Position numbers and translations under genes: made by a program
Part shown: one piece after another, positions 33,297-41,735 of the stretch
Position numbering within the stretch: the stretch's first letter is position 1
How the letters are laid out: each line of letters begins with the position of its first letter
Notes under the pieces: model-generated
Seen by the model: the letters and a program-made list of their open reading frames with translations, nothing else
Told to the model about the DNA's origin: nothing
The model's database searches: none
From: Moheibacter stercoris
GTDB lineage: Bacteria; Bacteroidota; Bacteroidia; Flavobacteriales; Weeksellaceae
DNA length: 64,000 nt
Direction of reading: 5' to 3'
NCBI RefSeq assembly: GCF_040545805.1
Contig: NZ_JBEPMO010000001.1
Span: 382,673 to 446,672, forward strand

Positions 33297-34193
33297 ATGC
33301 AAAGTCTTAAACTATTTCTATTATTTCTTATTCCTTATTTGGGATATGCGAGTCCGCAAATACCTGAATTACTCATTTATAAAAACGACACTATACCTAT
33401 TTATAATTTGATAATTGAAGATTATCTCGAGAAAAATAATTTGGATATTTTAGGTGGGAGTGAGGGGGAACTATTTGGTTTAAACTTTAGAGGAGGTAGC
33501 TTTAATTGTTGGCGAGGCTATCAAGGAATATATAAAATAGAAAACGATAGTTTGTTTATTGTTGATATGAAAGAGATCGGAGGATTTCTTGAATTTGACA
33601 ATCAAGAAATTCCAGTGAATCCAAACCCCAAGGTTAGTTTAATGAAGGAAATTTTTAAGGATAAAATTAAAAATAATAAGGTTTTTGTAGATTGGGTTTC
33701 TTACGATATTTCCATTAAAAATGGTGATATTTTAAGTTGGGATGGAGTATTTCGATACACGTATGAAAAAGAGATTTTATTGTCTTTTAATAACGGAAAA
33801 CTATCTAAAATTTCAAATGTTCAAAATTATGTAGAAATGCCAAATGGTATAAAACGTAAATATCAATCACAACCACAAAATGATATTTTTAATGCCTTAG
33901 AAAAAATAAAATGGAAGGATCCATATAATTTGGATTGTTCTGAAAAATATACATTTCTAATCGGAAAGAAAGGGAAAATTAAAAAAATTTAAGTAGTTAC
34001 CTATAAATCTGAAGAAGAAACATTAGAATTTATGGGTAAGGAAGTTTATGATTATTGTATTAAGGAAATAGGAAATGCTGTTAAAAACCTTCAATTTGAT
34101 ATTGTAAAAGATTTAGGTAAACCTATTGAAGAAAAAGTATTTCTAGAGATTTGGGTAAATGATGACGGCTCAATTGAAAACTGGAATATGTAG
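33297..34193 (+). pseudogene. Secreted protein gene split by an in-frame TAA, TonB-C-like end
   Basis: The first part (33297-33992, 231 residues) has a signal peptide (MQSLKLFLLFLIPYLGYASP) and an unrecognised domain with FRGGSFNCWRGYQGIY. It ends at TAA (33990-33992). The same frame continues without another stop to TAG at 34191-34193, adding 66 codons that read as protein: TYKSEEETLEFMGKEVYDY, then FDIVKDLGKPIEEKVFLEIW and VNDDGSIENW. That last part resembles a TonB C-terminal-type domain (a G-K-P-V-x-x-x-V, then V-x-x-D-G-S-I pattern). A single nonsense change (for example from AAA, GAA or CAA) would explain it. Readthrough or a sequencing error are alternatives. The gene sits between the acetyltransferase and a copy of that gene's tail, so it may have arrived by recombination. 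Confidence 0.7.
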
Positions 34194-34214
34194 TAAATTG
34201 TATATGATGAATTT

Positions 34215-34289
34215 GGTTATTTCACTTATTGCGGAGAAATCCAAGTTTCCGACTGACCTAGGAAGGCGTTTGAGAAAGTTCTGAAATGA
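34215..34289 (+). pseudogene. Decayed duplicate of the acetyltransferase 3' end
   Basis: This 75-base stretch aligns with the last 72 bases of the acetyltransferase gene at 32558-33070: TATTGCGG(T/A)GAAATCCAAGT and TTTGAGAAAGTTCTGAAATGA are shared almost exactly. It carries a 3-base insertion near the start and an internal stop (GACTGA for GACGGC). The repeat after the stop codon is duplicated too, so the duplicated unit is about 117-120 bases. Confidence 0.85.
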
Positions 34290-34334
34290 GAATGCCACGC
34301 TCCTAGTCATTGCGAGGCACGAAGCAATCTCACG
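34289..34334 (+). repeat. TCATTGCGAG repeat, copy after the acetyltransferase remnant
   Basis: GAATGCCACGCTCCTAGTCATTGCGAGGCACGAAGCAATCTCACG matches the copy at 33070-33115 at nearly every base. It ends 14 bases before the stop codon of the GIY-YIG gene. Confidence 0.85.
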
Positions 34335-34347
34335 AACACAATGGAAA

Positions 34348-34662
34348 CTAATTATTCAATCCCGAAAACTGCTCCAAAATCTCATCATACAAATCCTTCC
34401 ACTCAGGATTAATGGAATTTATCAAATCAATTTTCTTTTGTCTTGACCCAGCTTTTAATTGTTTTTCACGACCAATCGCATCTCCGATAAATTGAAAGGC
34501 TTCATAATAAACCAAGTAGTTAAGATTATACCTTGAACTAAAACTATTTCTATAAAATTTAGTTCGATGTTGATTAATTCGTTGAATTATATTGGATGTA
34601 ACACCAATATAAAGTGTTGTTTTGTTTTTATTGGTTAGGATGTAAACGAAGCCAGGTTTCAT
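34348..34662 (-). CDS. Small GIY-YIG nuclease-domain protein
   Basis: This 104-residue protein consists of a single GIY-YIG domain. VYILTN and LYIGVTSN form the GIY-YIG core, with the arginine in NIIQRINQHR, the FSSRYNLNYLVYYE strand, and a glutamate in GREKQLKAGSRQKKIDLI as the expected metal ligand. Small stand-alone members (UPF0213/YhbQ type) are widespread, and their role is unclear. Here the gene is bracketed by TCATTGCGAG-type repeats (34289-34334 downstream and 34687-34823 upstream). The acetyltransferase remnant and the split gene lie just beyond. The placement suggests a mobile or recombination-prone unit, but that is inference. Confidence 0.88.
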   Translation of the reverse strand: MKPGFVYILTNKNKTTLYIGVTSNIIQRINQHRTKFYRNSFSSRYNLNYLVYYEAFQFIGDAIGREKQLKAGSRQKKIDLINSINPEWKDLYDEILEQFSGLNN

Positions 34663-34686
34663 AACTGTAATTTACATATTTGTGTT

Positions 34687-34823
34687 GAGATTGCCACGCT
34701 TCATTGCATTTCGCTCGCAATGACCTACTGCACGTCATTGCGAGCAGGAGGCACGACGACGAAGCAATCCCGCGCAGGCAATGACCGAACCCACATCATT
34801 GTGAAGCTCGTAGCAATCCCACG
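34687..34823. repeat. Cluster of TCATTGCGAG repeats, inverted and direct
   Basis: An inverted unit (34687-34723, GAGATTGCCACG ... TCGCAATGAC) is followed by direct units at 34734-34774 (TCATTGCGAGCAGGAGGCACG ... GCAATCCCGCG) and 34794-34823 (TCATTGTGAAGCTCGTAGCAATCCCACG). The inverted and direct units could form a long hairpin. Confidence 0.8.
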
Positions 34824-34891
34824 TACGCAAAAATAAAATCCACGCATTCCCAAAATTTCCTTAATTTCAATTCTCGAAACTTAATGATCTC

Positions 34892-36580
34892 ATGCGCAAT
34901 AAATTATTTCGAAAGAAATCGATTGAAAAACTCGTTCAAGAAAGTGAAAATTCATCCAATCCCCTCAAAAAAGTTCTTTCTGTCAAGGATTTAACCTTTA
35001 TGGGAATTGCTGCTGTAGTAGGCGCAGGTATCTTTTCCACCATTGGTTCAGCAGCTTATAATGGCGGTCCGGGCGTATCGCTTTTGTTTATCATTACTGC
35101 CGTTACTTGCGGATTTACCGCACTGTGTTATGCGGAATTTGCCAGTCGGATTCCCGTTTCAGGAAGTGCTTATACCTATTCGTACGTTGCTTTTGGGGAA
35201 ATTGCCGCTTGGATCATTGGCTGGGCATTGATTCTCGAATATTCCATTGGGAACATTGTCGTAGCCATTTCGTGGAGTAGTTATTTCAATAATTTACTCG
35301 TGCATTTGCTCAACATCCATCTGCCCGATTGGATGATCATCGATCCGATGACTGCAAAAAATGCCTTTCTAGAATCGACTCAAGCGTTAAAAGATCCGAC
35401 TATTTTAACCGCCAAACAGATTAAAAGTTATCAATTTGCCATCAATGCGTACAATTCCGCTCCTGAAATCGGGGGAACCAAAATATTTTTCAATCTTCCA
35501 GCATTTATTATCGTTGCGCTGATTACGTGGTTGGCTTATATCGGAATCAAAGAAAGTAAGAAATCGGCCAATTTTATGGTCTATTTCAAAGTAGCGGTAA
35601 TCATTTTCGTGATTGTGGCGGGAGCATTCTTTGTTGATACCAACAATTGGCGTCCGTTTTTACCCAATGGATTCGAAGGTGTTTTGAAAGGAGTTTCAGC
35701 TGTATTCTATGCCTACATTGGGTTTGATGCGATTTCGACCATGGCGGAAGAAACCAAAAATCCGCAACGCGATATGCCAAGAGGGATGATTTATTCGCTT
35801 CTGATTTGTACCGGATTGTACATTTTAATTGCTTTGACGCTTACTGGAATTGAACATTATTCGCATTTCAACAATGTCACCGATCCATTGGCATTTGTAT
35901 TTGAAGATCGTGCGCCTTGGATTGAAAAAATCGTTTCGATTTCTGCTGTGGTGGCGACCACTTCCGTTTTGTTGGTTTTCCAAATTGGGCAACCTAGAAT
36001 TTGGATGAGTATGAGCCGTGACGGACTTTTACCCAAACAATTCCAGAAAATTCATCCAAAATACCAAACGCCTTCATTCGCAACCATCGTTACGGGAATC
36101 ATTGTGGGAATTGGAGCTTTGTTCATTGAAAGTGATTTGGTGACCGATTTGACGAGCATCGGAACTTTGTTCGCCTTTATTTTGGTTTCGGGTGGTGTTT
36201 TGTTTTTACCGCCAAAAATCAAAGAAAAAGGAAAATTCCATTTGCCGTATATCAATGGAAAATTCATCATTCCGCTTTTGTTTGCTTTATTTGTTTACAT
36301 ATTTAGAGAACGAGCAATGGCGGCGTTTACCGAATTCCATTGGAACAATACCGAAGAAGTTTTGTTCCTTGTTTTCTTGGTATTCGCTGCGAGCATCAGT
36401 GTATTGACTTTCTTGCGAAACTATTCGTTCATCCCAATTATGGGTGTTTTGATGTGTTCATATATGATGGTAGAAATTCCTTTGGTGAGCTGGATGTGGT
36501 TCTTGGTTTGGATGGCAGTCGGATTGTTGATTTATTTCTTGTACGGCTATCGAAATAGTAAATTGAATCAAGAAAATTAA
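34892..36580 (+). CDS. APC family amino acid permease, cationic amino acid transporter type
   Basis: This 562-residue, roughly 12-helix transporter is of the amino acid-polyamine-organocation superfamily. The signature of helix 1 is VVGAGIFSTIGSAA, helix 2-3 has CYAEFASRIPVSGSAYTYSYVAFGE, helix 6 has FYAYIGFDAISTMAEETKNPQRDMPRG, and helix 8 has QPRIWMSMSRDGLLP. These blocks are those of the CAT/YfnA group, which imports amino acids by proton coupling. A periplasmic or cytoplasmic insert of about 60 residues (around 145-200) separates helices 4 and 5. It is followed after four bases by a lipoprotein gene and then a second APC permease, all on the same strand, so the three may be cotranscribed. 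Confidence 0.88.
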   Translation: MRNKLFRKKSIEKLVQESENSSNPLKKVLSVKDLTFMGIAAVVGAGIFSTIGSAAYNGGPGVSLLFIITAVTCGFTALCYAEFASRIPVSGSAYTYSYVAFGEIAAWIIGWALILEYSIGNIVVAISWSSYFNNLLVHLLNIHLPDWMIIDPMTAKNAFLESTQALKDPTILTAKQIKSYQFAINAYNSAPEIGGTKIFFNLPAFIIVALITWLAYIGIKESKKSANFMVYFKVAVIIFVIVAGAFFVDTNNWRPFLPNGFEGVLKGVSAVFYAYIGFDAISTMAEETKNPQRDMPRGMIYSLLICTGLYILIALTLTGIEHYSHFNNVTDPLAFVFEDRAPWIEKIVSISAVVATTSVLLVFQIGQPRIWMSMSRDGLLPKQFQKIHPKYQTPSFATIVTGIIVGIGALFIESDLVTDLTSIGTLFAFILVSGGVLFLPPKIKEKGKFHLPYINGKFIIPLLFALFVYIFRERAMAAFTEFHWNNTEEVLFLVFLVFAASISVLTFLRNYSFIPIMGVLMCSYMMVEIPLVSWMWFLVWMAVGLLIYFLYGYRNSKLNQEN

Positions 36581-36584
36581 ATCA

Positions 36585-37229
36585 ATGAAAGCTTTCTTCT
36601 TTCTCACAATTCTGCTGATCATCTCTTGTAACCAAAAAGAACAAGAAGAAAAACTAATTGTAAAGTCACCAGAGGAAATTCAATCAGAAACATTTAATCG
36701 AGAAATTGCAGAGGCTCAAGAGGAAATAGATAAAATAATTCCAGAAGATTCTATTTATAGTTTTGTCAATACAGCCCTAAGTAGTAATAATATTTTCAAT
36801 TATTGTGATTGTTTGAATGTTTTAAGTAATTGGTTTGTTGATATTTCTGGGGATCTTTATTTCGTTGATCAATTGAGTAAAGAAATCGACATTGAAAAAG
36901 AAAGGAACTTTATAACTAAACAATATGTAGCTTCACTCAAATTTGAATGGAAAGAAAATCTGATAAAAGATAAAAGAATTATTAGGATACCTGATGAAAT
37001 CAATAGTAGTCAAGAACCAATTTCGGAGTTATTCAAATTAATGGAAGTTCAAGATTGTTGTTTTACAACCGTTTCGAAACCCATATTTTTCCAAAACTTT
37101 CAGTACGCTGTTGTTGAAGTAAGTTATTATTGTGGAGTTGAATGTGCTGAACGAGCAAATTACATTTATGAACGTGATGAAAAAGGCAATTGGAAACTAA
37201 TAAAAGAATATAATCACATTTTTGCCTAA
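36585..37229 (+). CDS. Lipoprotein of unknown function
   Basis: The 214-residue protein begins MKAFFFLTILLIISC with lipobox IISC and a short charged linker (NQKEQEEKL). The body has a helical first third and then beta strands. Eight or more cysteines are present as CDC (DCLN), CC (QDCCFTT) and YYCGVECAE, an unusual load for this genome and suggestive of disulfides or a metal site. I recognise no family. The ATG follows the permease stop by four bases, so cotranscription is likely. A role tied to the permeases is possible but not shown. Confidence 0.65.
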   Translation: MKAFFFLTILLIISCNQKEQEEKLIVKSPEEIQSETFNREIAEAQEEIDKIIPEDSIYSFVNTALSSNNIFNYCDCLNVLSNWFVDISGDLYFVDQLSKEIDIEKERNFITKQYVASLKFEWKENLIKDKRIIRIPDEINSSQEPISELFKLMEVQDCCFTTVSKPIFFQNFQYAVVEVSYYCGVECAERANYIYERDEKGNWKLIKEYNHIFA

Positions 37230-37266
37230 TTTAATTCCGAATAATTTAAAATTTTAAATTTCTGAA

Positions 37267-38679
37267 ATGGAAGAAAATCAACCCCAAGAAATGAAACGAG
37301 CGCTCGGTCTTTTGGACGGGACAATGCTCGTGGCCGGATCGATGATCGGTTCCGGAATTTTCATCGTGAGTGCAGACATTGCTCGAAATGTAGGAAGTGC
37401 AGGCTGGTTGATTTTGGTTTGGGTTTTAACGGGTTTGATTACGCTGACAGCTGCTCTGAGTTATGGCGAACTTTCGGGAATTTTCCCCAAAGCAGGCGGA
37501 CAGTATGTGTATTTGCGTGAAGCCTATGGGAAATTGGTGGCTTTCCTTTACGGATGGGGACTTTTTGCCATCATCCAAACGGGCACAATTGCGGCGGTTG
37601 GTGTTGCCTTTGCGAAATTTACAGCATATGTTTTTCCGATTTTTGGAGAAGAAAATATATTGTTTCAAATCCTAGAACTTAAGGTTTCGGCTGCGCAAAT
37701 CTTAGGAATTCTCTCCATTGTGTTTTTGACTTGGTTGAATTCGCGAGGTGTGAAAAACGGAAAATTCATCCAGACTTTTTTGACGATAATCAAGATCTTA
37801 TCACTAGTAGGATTGATTGTCGCAGGATTGATTTTTGCATTTGATGGCGATGTTTGGAATGCGAACTGGGCGAATGCTTGGCAAGCAGGAAGATGGACCC
37901 AAGATCCGCAAGCTTTTGTTACCGTAGCAGGAATGGCCGTTTTTGCAGGAGTCGTTTCGGCGATGGTAGGTTCTTTGTTTTCGTCTGATGCTTGGAACAA
38001 TGTGACGTTTATCGCGGGCGAAATGAAAAATCCGGCGCGAAACATAGGTTTGAGTTTGTTTTTTGGAACTTTGATTGTGACGGTTGCTTATGTACTGATG
38101 AATTTGATGTACGTGGCGACTTTGCCGATGAATGAAATTGCTTCAGCGCAAAATGACCGTGTTGCCGTTGCTTCGGCTTTGAAAATATTTGGGTCCGAAG
38201 GAGCGCTGATTATTGCGGTGATGATAATGATTTCAACGTTTGGCTGCAACAATGGATTGATTTTGTCGGGCGCGAGAGTGTATTATACGATGGCAAAGGA
38301 CGGCTTGTTTTTCAAAAAAGCAGGCGAATTGAATCAGTTCGAAGTTCCTTCTTGGGGATTATGGATTCAATGCATTTGGGCTTCGGCGCTTTGCTTAAGC
38401 GGAAAATACGGTGATTTACTCGATTATGTGGTGATGGCGGTATTGGTATTTTACATTTTAACCATCGCTGGAATTTTCATTTTGCGCAAAAAACGTCCTG
38501 ATTTAAAACGAACCTATAAAGCTTTTGGCTATCCGGTTTTACCTGCTTTGTATATCTTGACCGCTACTACAATTTGCATTGGATTATTGGTGTACAAAAC
38601 AACTTATACTTGGCCTGGACTTTTGATTATACTTCTTGGAATCCCGATTTATTATATAATGAATCGATCTAAATCATAA
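37267..38679 (+). CDS. APC family amino acid permease, LAT/SteT-like
   Basis: This 470-residue, 12-helix transporter starts with GLLDGTMLVAGSMIGSGIFIVSADI, the helix-1 unwound segment of the LAT branch. ALSYGELSGIFPKAGGQYVYLREAYG and VGSLFSSDAWNNVTFIAGEMKNPARN follow, and GARVYYTMAKDGLFFKKAGEL lies in helix 8. Compared with the permease at 34892 it lacks long inserts and belongs to a different subfamily, so the substrates probably differ. A palindrome lies directly after the stop (38688-38725) and may end the transcript. Confidence 0.88.
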   Translation: MEENQPQEMKRALGLLDGTMLVAGSMIGSGIFIVSADIARNVGSAGWLILVWVLTGLITLTAALSYGELSGIFPKAGGQYVYLREAYGKLVAFLYGWGLFAIIQTGTIAAVGVAFAKFTAYVFPIFGEENILFQILELKVSAAQILGILSIVFLTWLNSRGVKNGKFIQTFLTIIKILSLVGLIVAGLIFAFDGDVWNANWANAWQAGRWTQDPQAFVTVAGMAVFAGVVSAMVGSLFSSDAWNNVTFIAGEMKNPARNIGLSLFFGTLIVTVAYVLMNLMYVATLPMNEIASAQNDRVAVASALKIFGSEGALIIAVMIMISTFGCNNGLILSGARVYYTMAKDGLFFKKAGELNQFEVPSWGLWIQCIWASALCLSGKYGDLLDYVVMAVLVFYILTIAGIFILRKKRPDLKRTYKAFGYPVLPALYILTATTICIGLLVYKTTYTWPGLLIILLGIPIYYIMNRSKS

Positions 38680-38687
38680 AAAAACAT

Positions 38688-38725
38688 TATCAAGGTTATT
38701 TTCAGTATTATGATTAACCTTGACA
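38688..38725. repeat. Intergenic palindrome after the permease
   Basis: TATCAAGGTTA and TAACCTTGACA (10 of 11 paired) surround a 16-base loop. The right arm continues into a second perfect palindrome AACCTTG-A-CAAGGTT (38716-38730). The core resembles the CCCTGTCA palindromes elsewhere in the window. Confidence 0.7.
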
Positions 38726-38756
38726 AGGTTGATACAATCTTTAATAAAAAGGAGCA

Positions 38757-39053
38757 ATGAAATTTGATGAGAAAGGTTTTTACTTCAAGGATAAATTCAT
38801 TTTATGGGATGAAATTGAAACCATTTCTACCTATAAAATTGATCGTCTAGTCGTAGATGATATAATTCTTGAATTGACAACTGAAAACTTTATTTATTCC
38901 TTTTCCGAAGAACTTGAAAATTGGCGAAATTTTGCTGAATTCATTTCGATAAAATTCGAGTTAGAAGATTTTTATATTTGGTTTGAAAGAGTGATGAAAC
39001 CAGCTTTTAAAGAGAATAGGGCTTTGTTGTTTGATCGAAATTCAATTCGTTAG
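38757..39053 (+). CDS. Small hypothetical protein
   Basis: This 98-residue soluble protein has no signal peptide or membrane helix. It starts MKFDEKGFYFKDKFILWDEIETISTYK, an aromatic and charged pattern like a small PH-like or YcxB-type domain, then two more strands and a helix. I recognise no family with confidence. AAAGGAG eight bases before the ATG is a real Shine-Dalgarno sequence, unlike the A-rich leaders of most genes here. It precedes the Cys/Gly-tailed membrane protein by 36 bases and could share its transcript. Confidence 0.6.
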   Translation: MKFDEKGFYFKDKFILWDEIETISTYKIDRLVVDDIILELTTENFIYSFSEELENWRNFAEFISIKFELEDFYIWFERVMKPAFKENRALLFDRNSIR

Positions 39054-39089
39054 AAATTAGTATCTTCGGTTGGACTTAAACAGGAAACA

Positions 39090-40448
39090 ATGAACCAAGC
39101 ATTGTGGGAAAGAATTGAAGCTTTTGAGATCGATCAACCTATGAGCGAATATAGTTTTTCGGTACGATTGGCACACGAAAACTTCTGGACCGAAGAATTT
39201 ACCCAAAAAGCCATTCTCGAATACAAGAAATTTATGTATTTGGCGGCTGTTTCAGACCAAATGGTTTCGCCTTCTGAAATCATCGACAAAGTCTGGCATG
39301 AGCATTTGGTTTTTACGAAATCCTATGAAGAATTTTGCCAGTTATTGGGAAAACAAATTCATCATATTCCTTCGACACACCAAAAAGGTGAATTTGAAAA
39401 ATTTCGGCAAGCAAGAACTCATACTAGTGAATTGTATCAAAAAAAATTTGGGGAACAACCTTCTGATATTTGGAACCAACATTCGATGTACGATAGTTTG
39501 AATTTGAAAAAGGCAAAGGTGAAATTACGAACCAAACTTTTGGTGGTTTTGAGTTTGTTTGTCATCTTGTTTTTTCCCTTGTATTCATACTCCAGTCCTA
39601 TCATTCGTTTAATGAGTGATCAAAGCTTTTTATGGGGATTTTTCATTTTGGGAGTTTTGTTGATTGTCGTGATGGAATTATACAATCAGTTTAAAATGAG
39701 GAAATTAATCAAAGGATTTTCAAAGGATTCCTTCTTTTTTTATTTATCGGCCGATGAATTAATTTACTTAAAAACCCGAAACATCAAGACGCCAATTTTG
39801 GGAATTTTACATGAATTGGTAGAAAAAGGTTGGGTTCGCATAAATTCGGATAAGAAAATAGAATTGCTGAAGAATAATTCAAGTTCTGACCCAAAGGAAA
39901 ATCAAGTTTTGGAAGTAATCAATCATCATGAAATCATTGAATTTGAAAAATTCCAACGAATAATTTCGTCCAAAAAGATATTCCAGAATTTGTCTAACTC
40001 TATGGAAGCATTTGTGAAATATGTACACAAATCACAACGGTATCATCGAATTTTCATTGTAAATGTTATCCTGTATTCCTTGTTTTTGAGTTTTGGATTC
40101 ATTCGATTGAAATTGGGAATAAATAATAATGAACCGATTGGATATTTAGTTTTTTTTCTTTTACTTTTTTCAATTGGTTTTATCGTTGTGCTTGCGACTC
40201 TTTCTCAATTTGCCTTTTCGAGATCCATAAAACGCTATTACAAAAATTTTGTACTGCCTCAAACGATTGGGTCAGAAAATTGGAAGTTGAGTTATTATTT
40301 ATTGGGAGCGTCTGTTTTGGCAGCGAGTTTTGCACCAATTACGGGATATAACAGAAATCAATCAAATGGTGGATGCGGAACTTCTGGTTGCGCTTCTTCT
40401 GGTTGCGGCTCATCTTGTGGTGGAGGTTGCGGCGGATGTGGAGGTTGA
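39090..40448 (+). CDS. Membrane protein with GRDP-like N-terminus and TIGR04222-type Cys/Gly tail
   Basis: Residues 1-140 are soluble and carry the pattern of plant-type glycine-rich domain proteins: KKFMYLAAVSDQMVSPSEIIDKVWHEHLVFT, then YEEFCQLLGKQIHHIP. Two helices follow (about 149-170 and 180-200), a cytoplasmic winged-helix-like region (FSKDSFFFYLSADELIYLKTRN, then KGWVRI), and two more helices (about 323-345 and 350-375), with one more near 410. The last 26 or so residues are only Gly, Cys and Ser, ending CGGGCGGCGG. That layout fits TIGR04222, a domain found just before low-complexity tails of this kind. Function is unknown. The tail could bind metal or be a modification substrate. Confidence 0.72.
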   Translation: MNQALWERIEAFEIDQPMSEYSFSVRLAHENFWTEEFTQKAILEYKKFMYLAAVSDQMVSPSEIIDKVWHEHLVFTKSYEEFCQLLGKQIHHIPSTHQKGEFEKFRQARTHTSELYQKKFGEQPSDIWNQHSMYDSLNLKKAKVKLRTKLLVVLSLFVILFFPLYSYSSPIIRLMSDQSFLWGFFILGVLLIVVMELYNQFKMRKLIKGFSKDSFFFYLSADELIYLKTRNIKTPILGILHELVEKGWVRINSDKKIELLKNNSSSDPKENQVLEVINHHEIIEFEKFQRIISSKKIFQNLSNSMEAFVKYVHKSQRYHRIFIVNVILYSLFLSFGFIRLKLGINNNEPIGYLVFFLLLFSIGFIVVLATLSQFAFSRSIKRYYKNFVLPQTIGSENWKLSYYLLGASVLAASFAPITGYNRNQSNGGCGTSGCASSGCGSSCGGGCGGCGG

Positions 40449-40523
40449 TTTGGCTTCAACCAACCTATTTTTCGATAACGCAATTGCTTGTAAGATCCAA
40501 TTCCTAAATGATCTACCAAGTGA

Positions 40524-41735
40524 TCAATCCATTTTAAGATCGTATCGGTTTTCAATTCCAAGAATAGAATAAATCGTGCGGAGATGGTATTTCACTGTAT
40601 TTTCAGAAATGAACAATTGAGCTCCAATTTCTCGGTTGGTTTTGCCTTGTTTGACCAAATTGATGATTTCCAACTGTCTTTCTGTTAGCTCATATTTTGA
40701 CAGGTCAAGTTTCATTTCGCCTTTTTCGTTTCGTTCGTTGGAAAGTGATTCTAGAAGATTCCTCATCTGTTCGTTTTCCAATTGAAATTCAGCTTTTTTC
40801 TTTTTGTTGATGTAGAAAAGACGGAAAACAATCAAAGTAATAATCAAAATGATGGCTATGATACTATACAAAGTATAAGTTAAAAATTGTTTGGATTCCA
40901 ATTTGGAATTTTGTCGATTGGCTGCTATTTCTTTTTCTAATTGGCTTAATTGACCCGATTTATGGTGGTAATTGTAATTGTATTTCAAAGTGTCCACCAT
41001 GCGAGAGTGGTGGTAGGCTCTTTCATATTGTTTTAGTTCCGTGAAATGATTTTTCATGGATTCATTCATACCAATTTTATACACAATCATTTCGTAGCGA
41101 TTGGCGTAGTACATGCCAGAATCAAATGCTAATTGGGCCAATTCTGTTTCTTGGGTTTTGGTATAGATTTCTATTTTTTTTCGGTAGATATTGGGTAAAT
41201 CGGCAGGGCTTGATTTTTTCAAAAGAGGAATTGCTTCATCTAATTTTTTCAAGGCCAATTGATAATTTCCTTTTTCGAGCTCCAAGATGGCAAATACAGT
41301 AATCAGAAAGGCATGCGTCTGGTTGTCTAGCAAATGAAGTTGAATGGGGTCTAAATTTTCAACCAAGGCTTCTACTTCATCAAATTTTAAAAAATCAAAT
41401 GCATGGAAAATTTGCTCTGCCAATATTCTGACTTGTACCTCTTCTTTTCGATCACTTTTAAGACCATATTCCTTTGCAAGATTGAGGTTCGTTAATGCGT
41501 GATGGTAATTAAATAATCGTTTATAAGTAATGGATTTCTGGAGGTAGGCGAGATATTTGTCGTAATTACCATATTCATCACTACCGATGATGTCCTCTAA
41601 AATACGAATGGATTCCGTAAAATTATTTTCACTATTGAGTTGAAAGATTTCTTTATTTAATTTTTCTGGATCTAGTTTTTGACCAAATCCTGATATCATC
41701 AACCCCAAAAAAAGAAGTACATAGCCAATTCTCAT
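40524..41735 (-). CDS. TPR membrane regulator with LuxR-type HTH (first of a pair)
   Basis: A signal peptide (MRIGYVLLFLGLMISGFGQ) leads into TPR-like helices (about 20-255), a transmembrane helix near 275-295, a short coiled coil, and a C-terminal LuxR HTH: LTERQLEIINLVKQGKTNRE followed by LFISENTVKYHLRTIYSILGI. The sensor part should be periplasmic and the HTH cytoplasmic. The frame also has a GTG three codons earlier, but the ATG at 41735 gives a cleaner signal peptide. It is a paralogue of the protein at 42855-44060 (the same ISENTVKYHL, GIENRYDL, PNIYRKK and LNNE/LNSE blocks). The two face the beta-barrel gene at 42099-42797 from both sides. Confidence 0.85.
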   Translation of the reverse strand: MRIGYVLLFLGLMISGFGQKLDPEKLNKEIFQLNSENNFTESIRILEDIIGSDEYGNYDKYLAYLQKSITYKRLFNYHHALTNLNLAKEYGLKSDRKEEVQVRILAEQIFHAFDFLKFDEVEALVENLDPIQLHLLDNQTHAFLITVFAILELEKGNYQLALKKLDEAIPLLKKSSPADLPNIYRKKIEIYTKTQETELAQLAFDSGMYYANRYEMIVYKIGMNESMKNHFTELKQYERAYHHSRMVDTLKYNYNYHHKSGQLSQLEKEIAANRQNSKLESKQFLTYTLYSIIAIILIITLIVFRLFYINKKKKAEFQLENEQMRNLLESLSNERNEKGEMKLDLSKYELTERQLEIINLVKQGKTNREIGAQLFISENTVKYHLRTIYSILGIENRYDLKMD

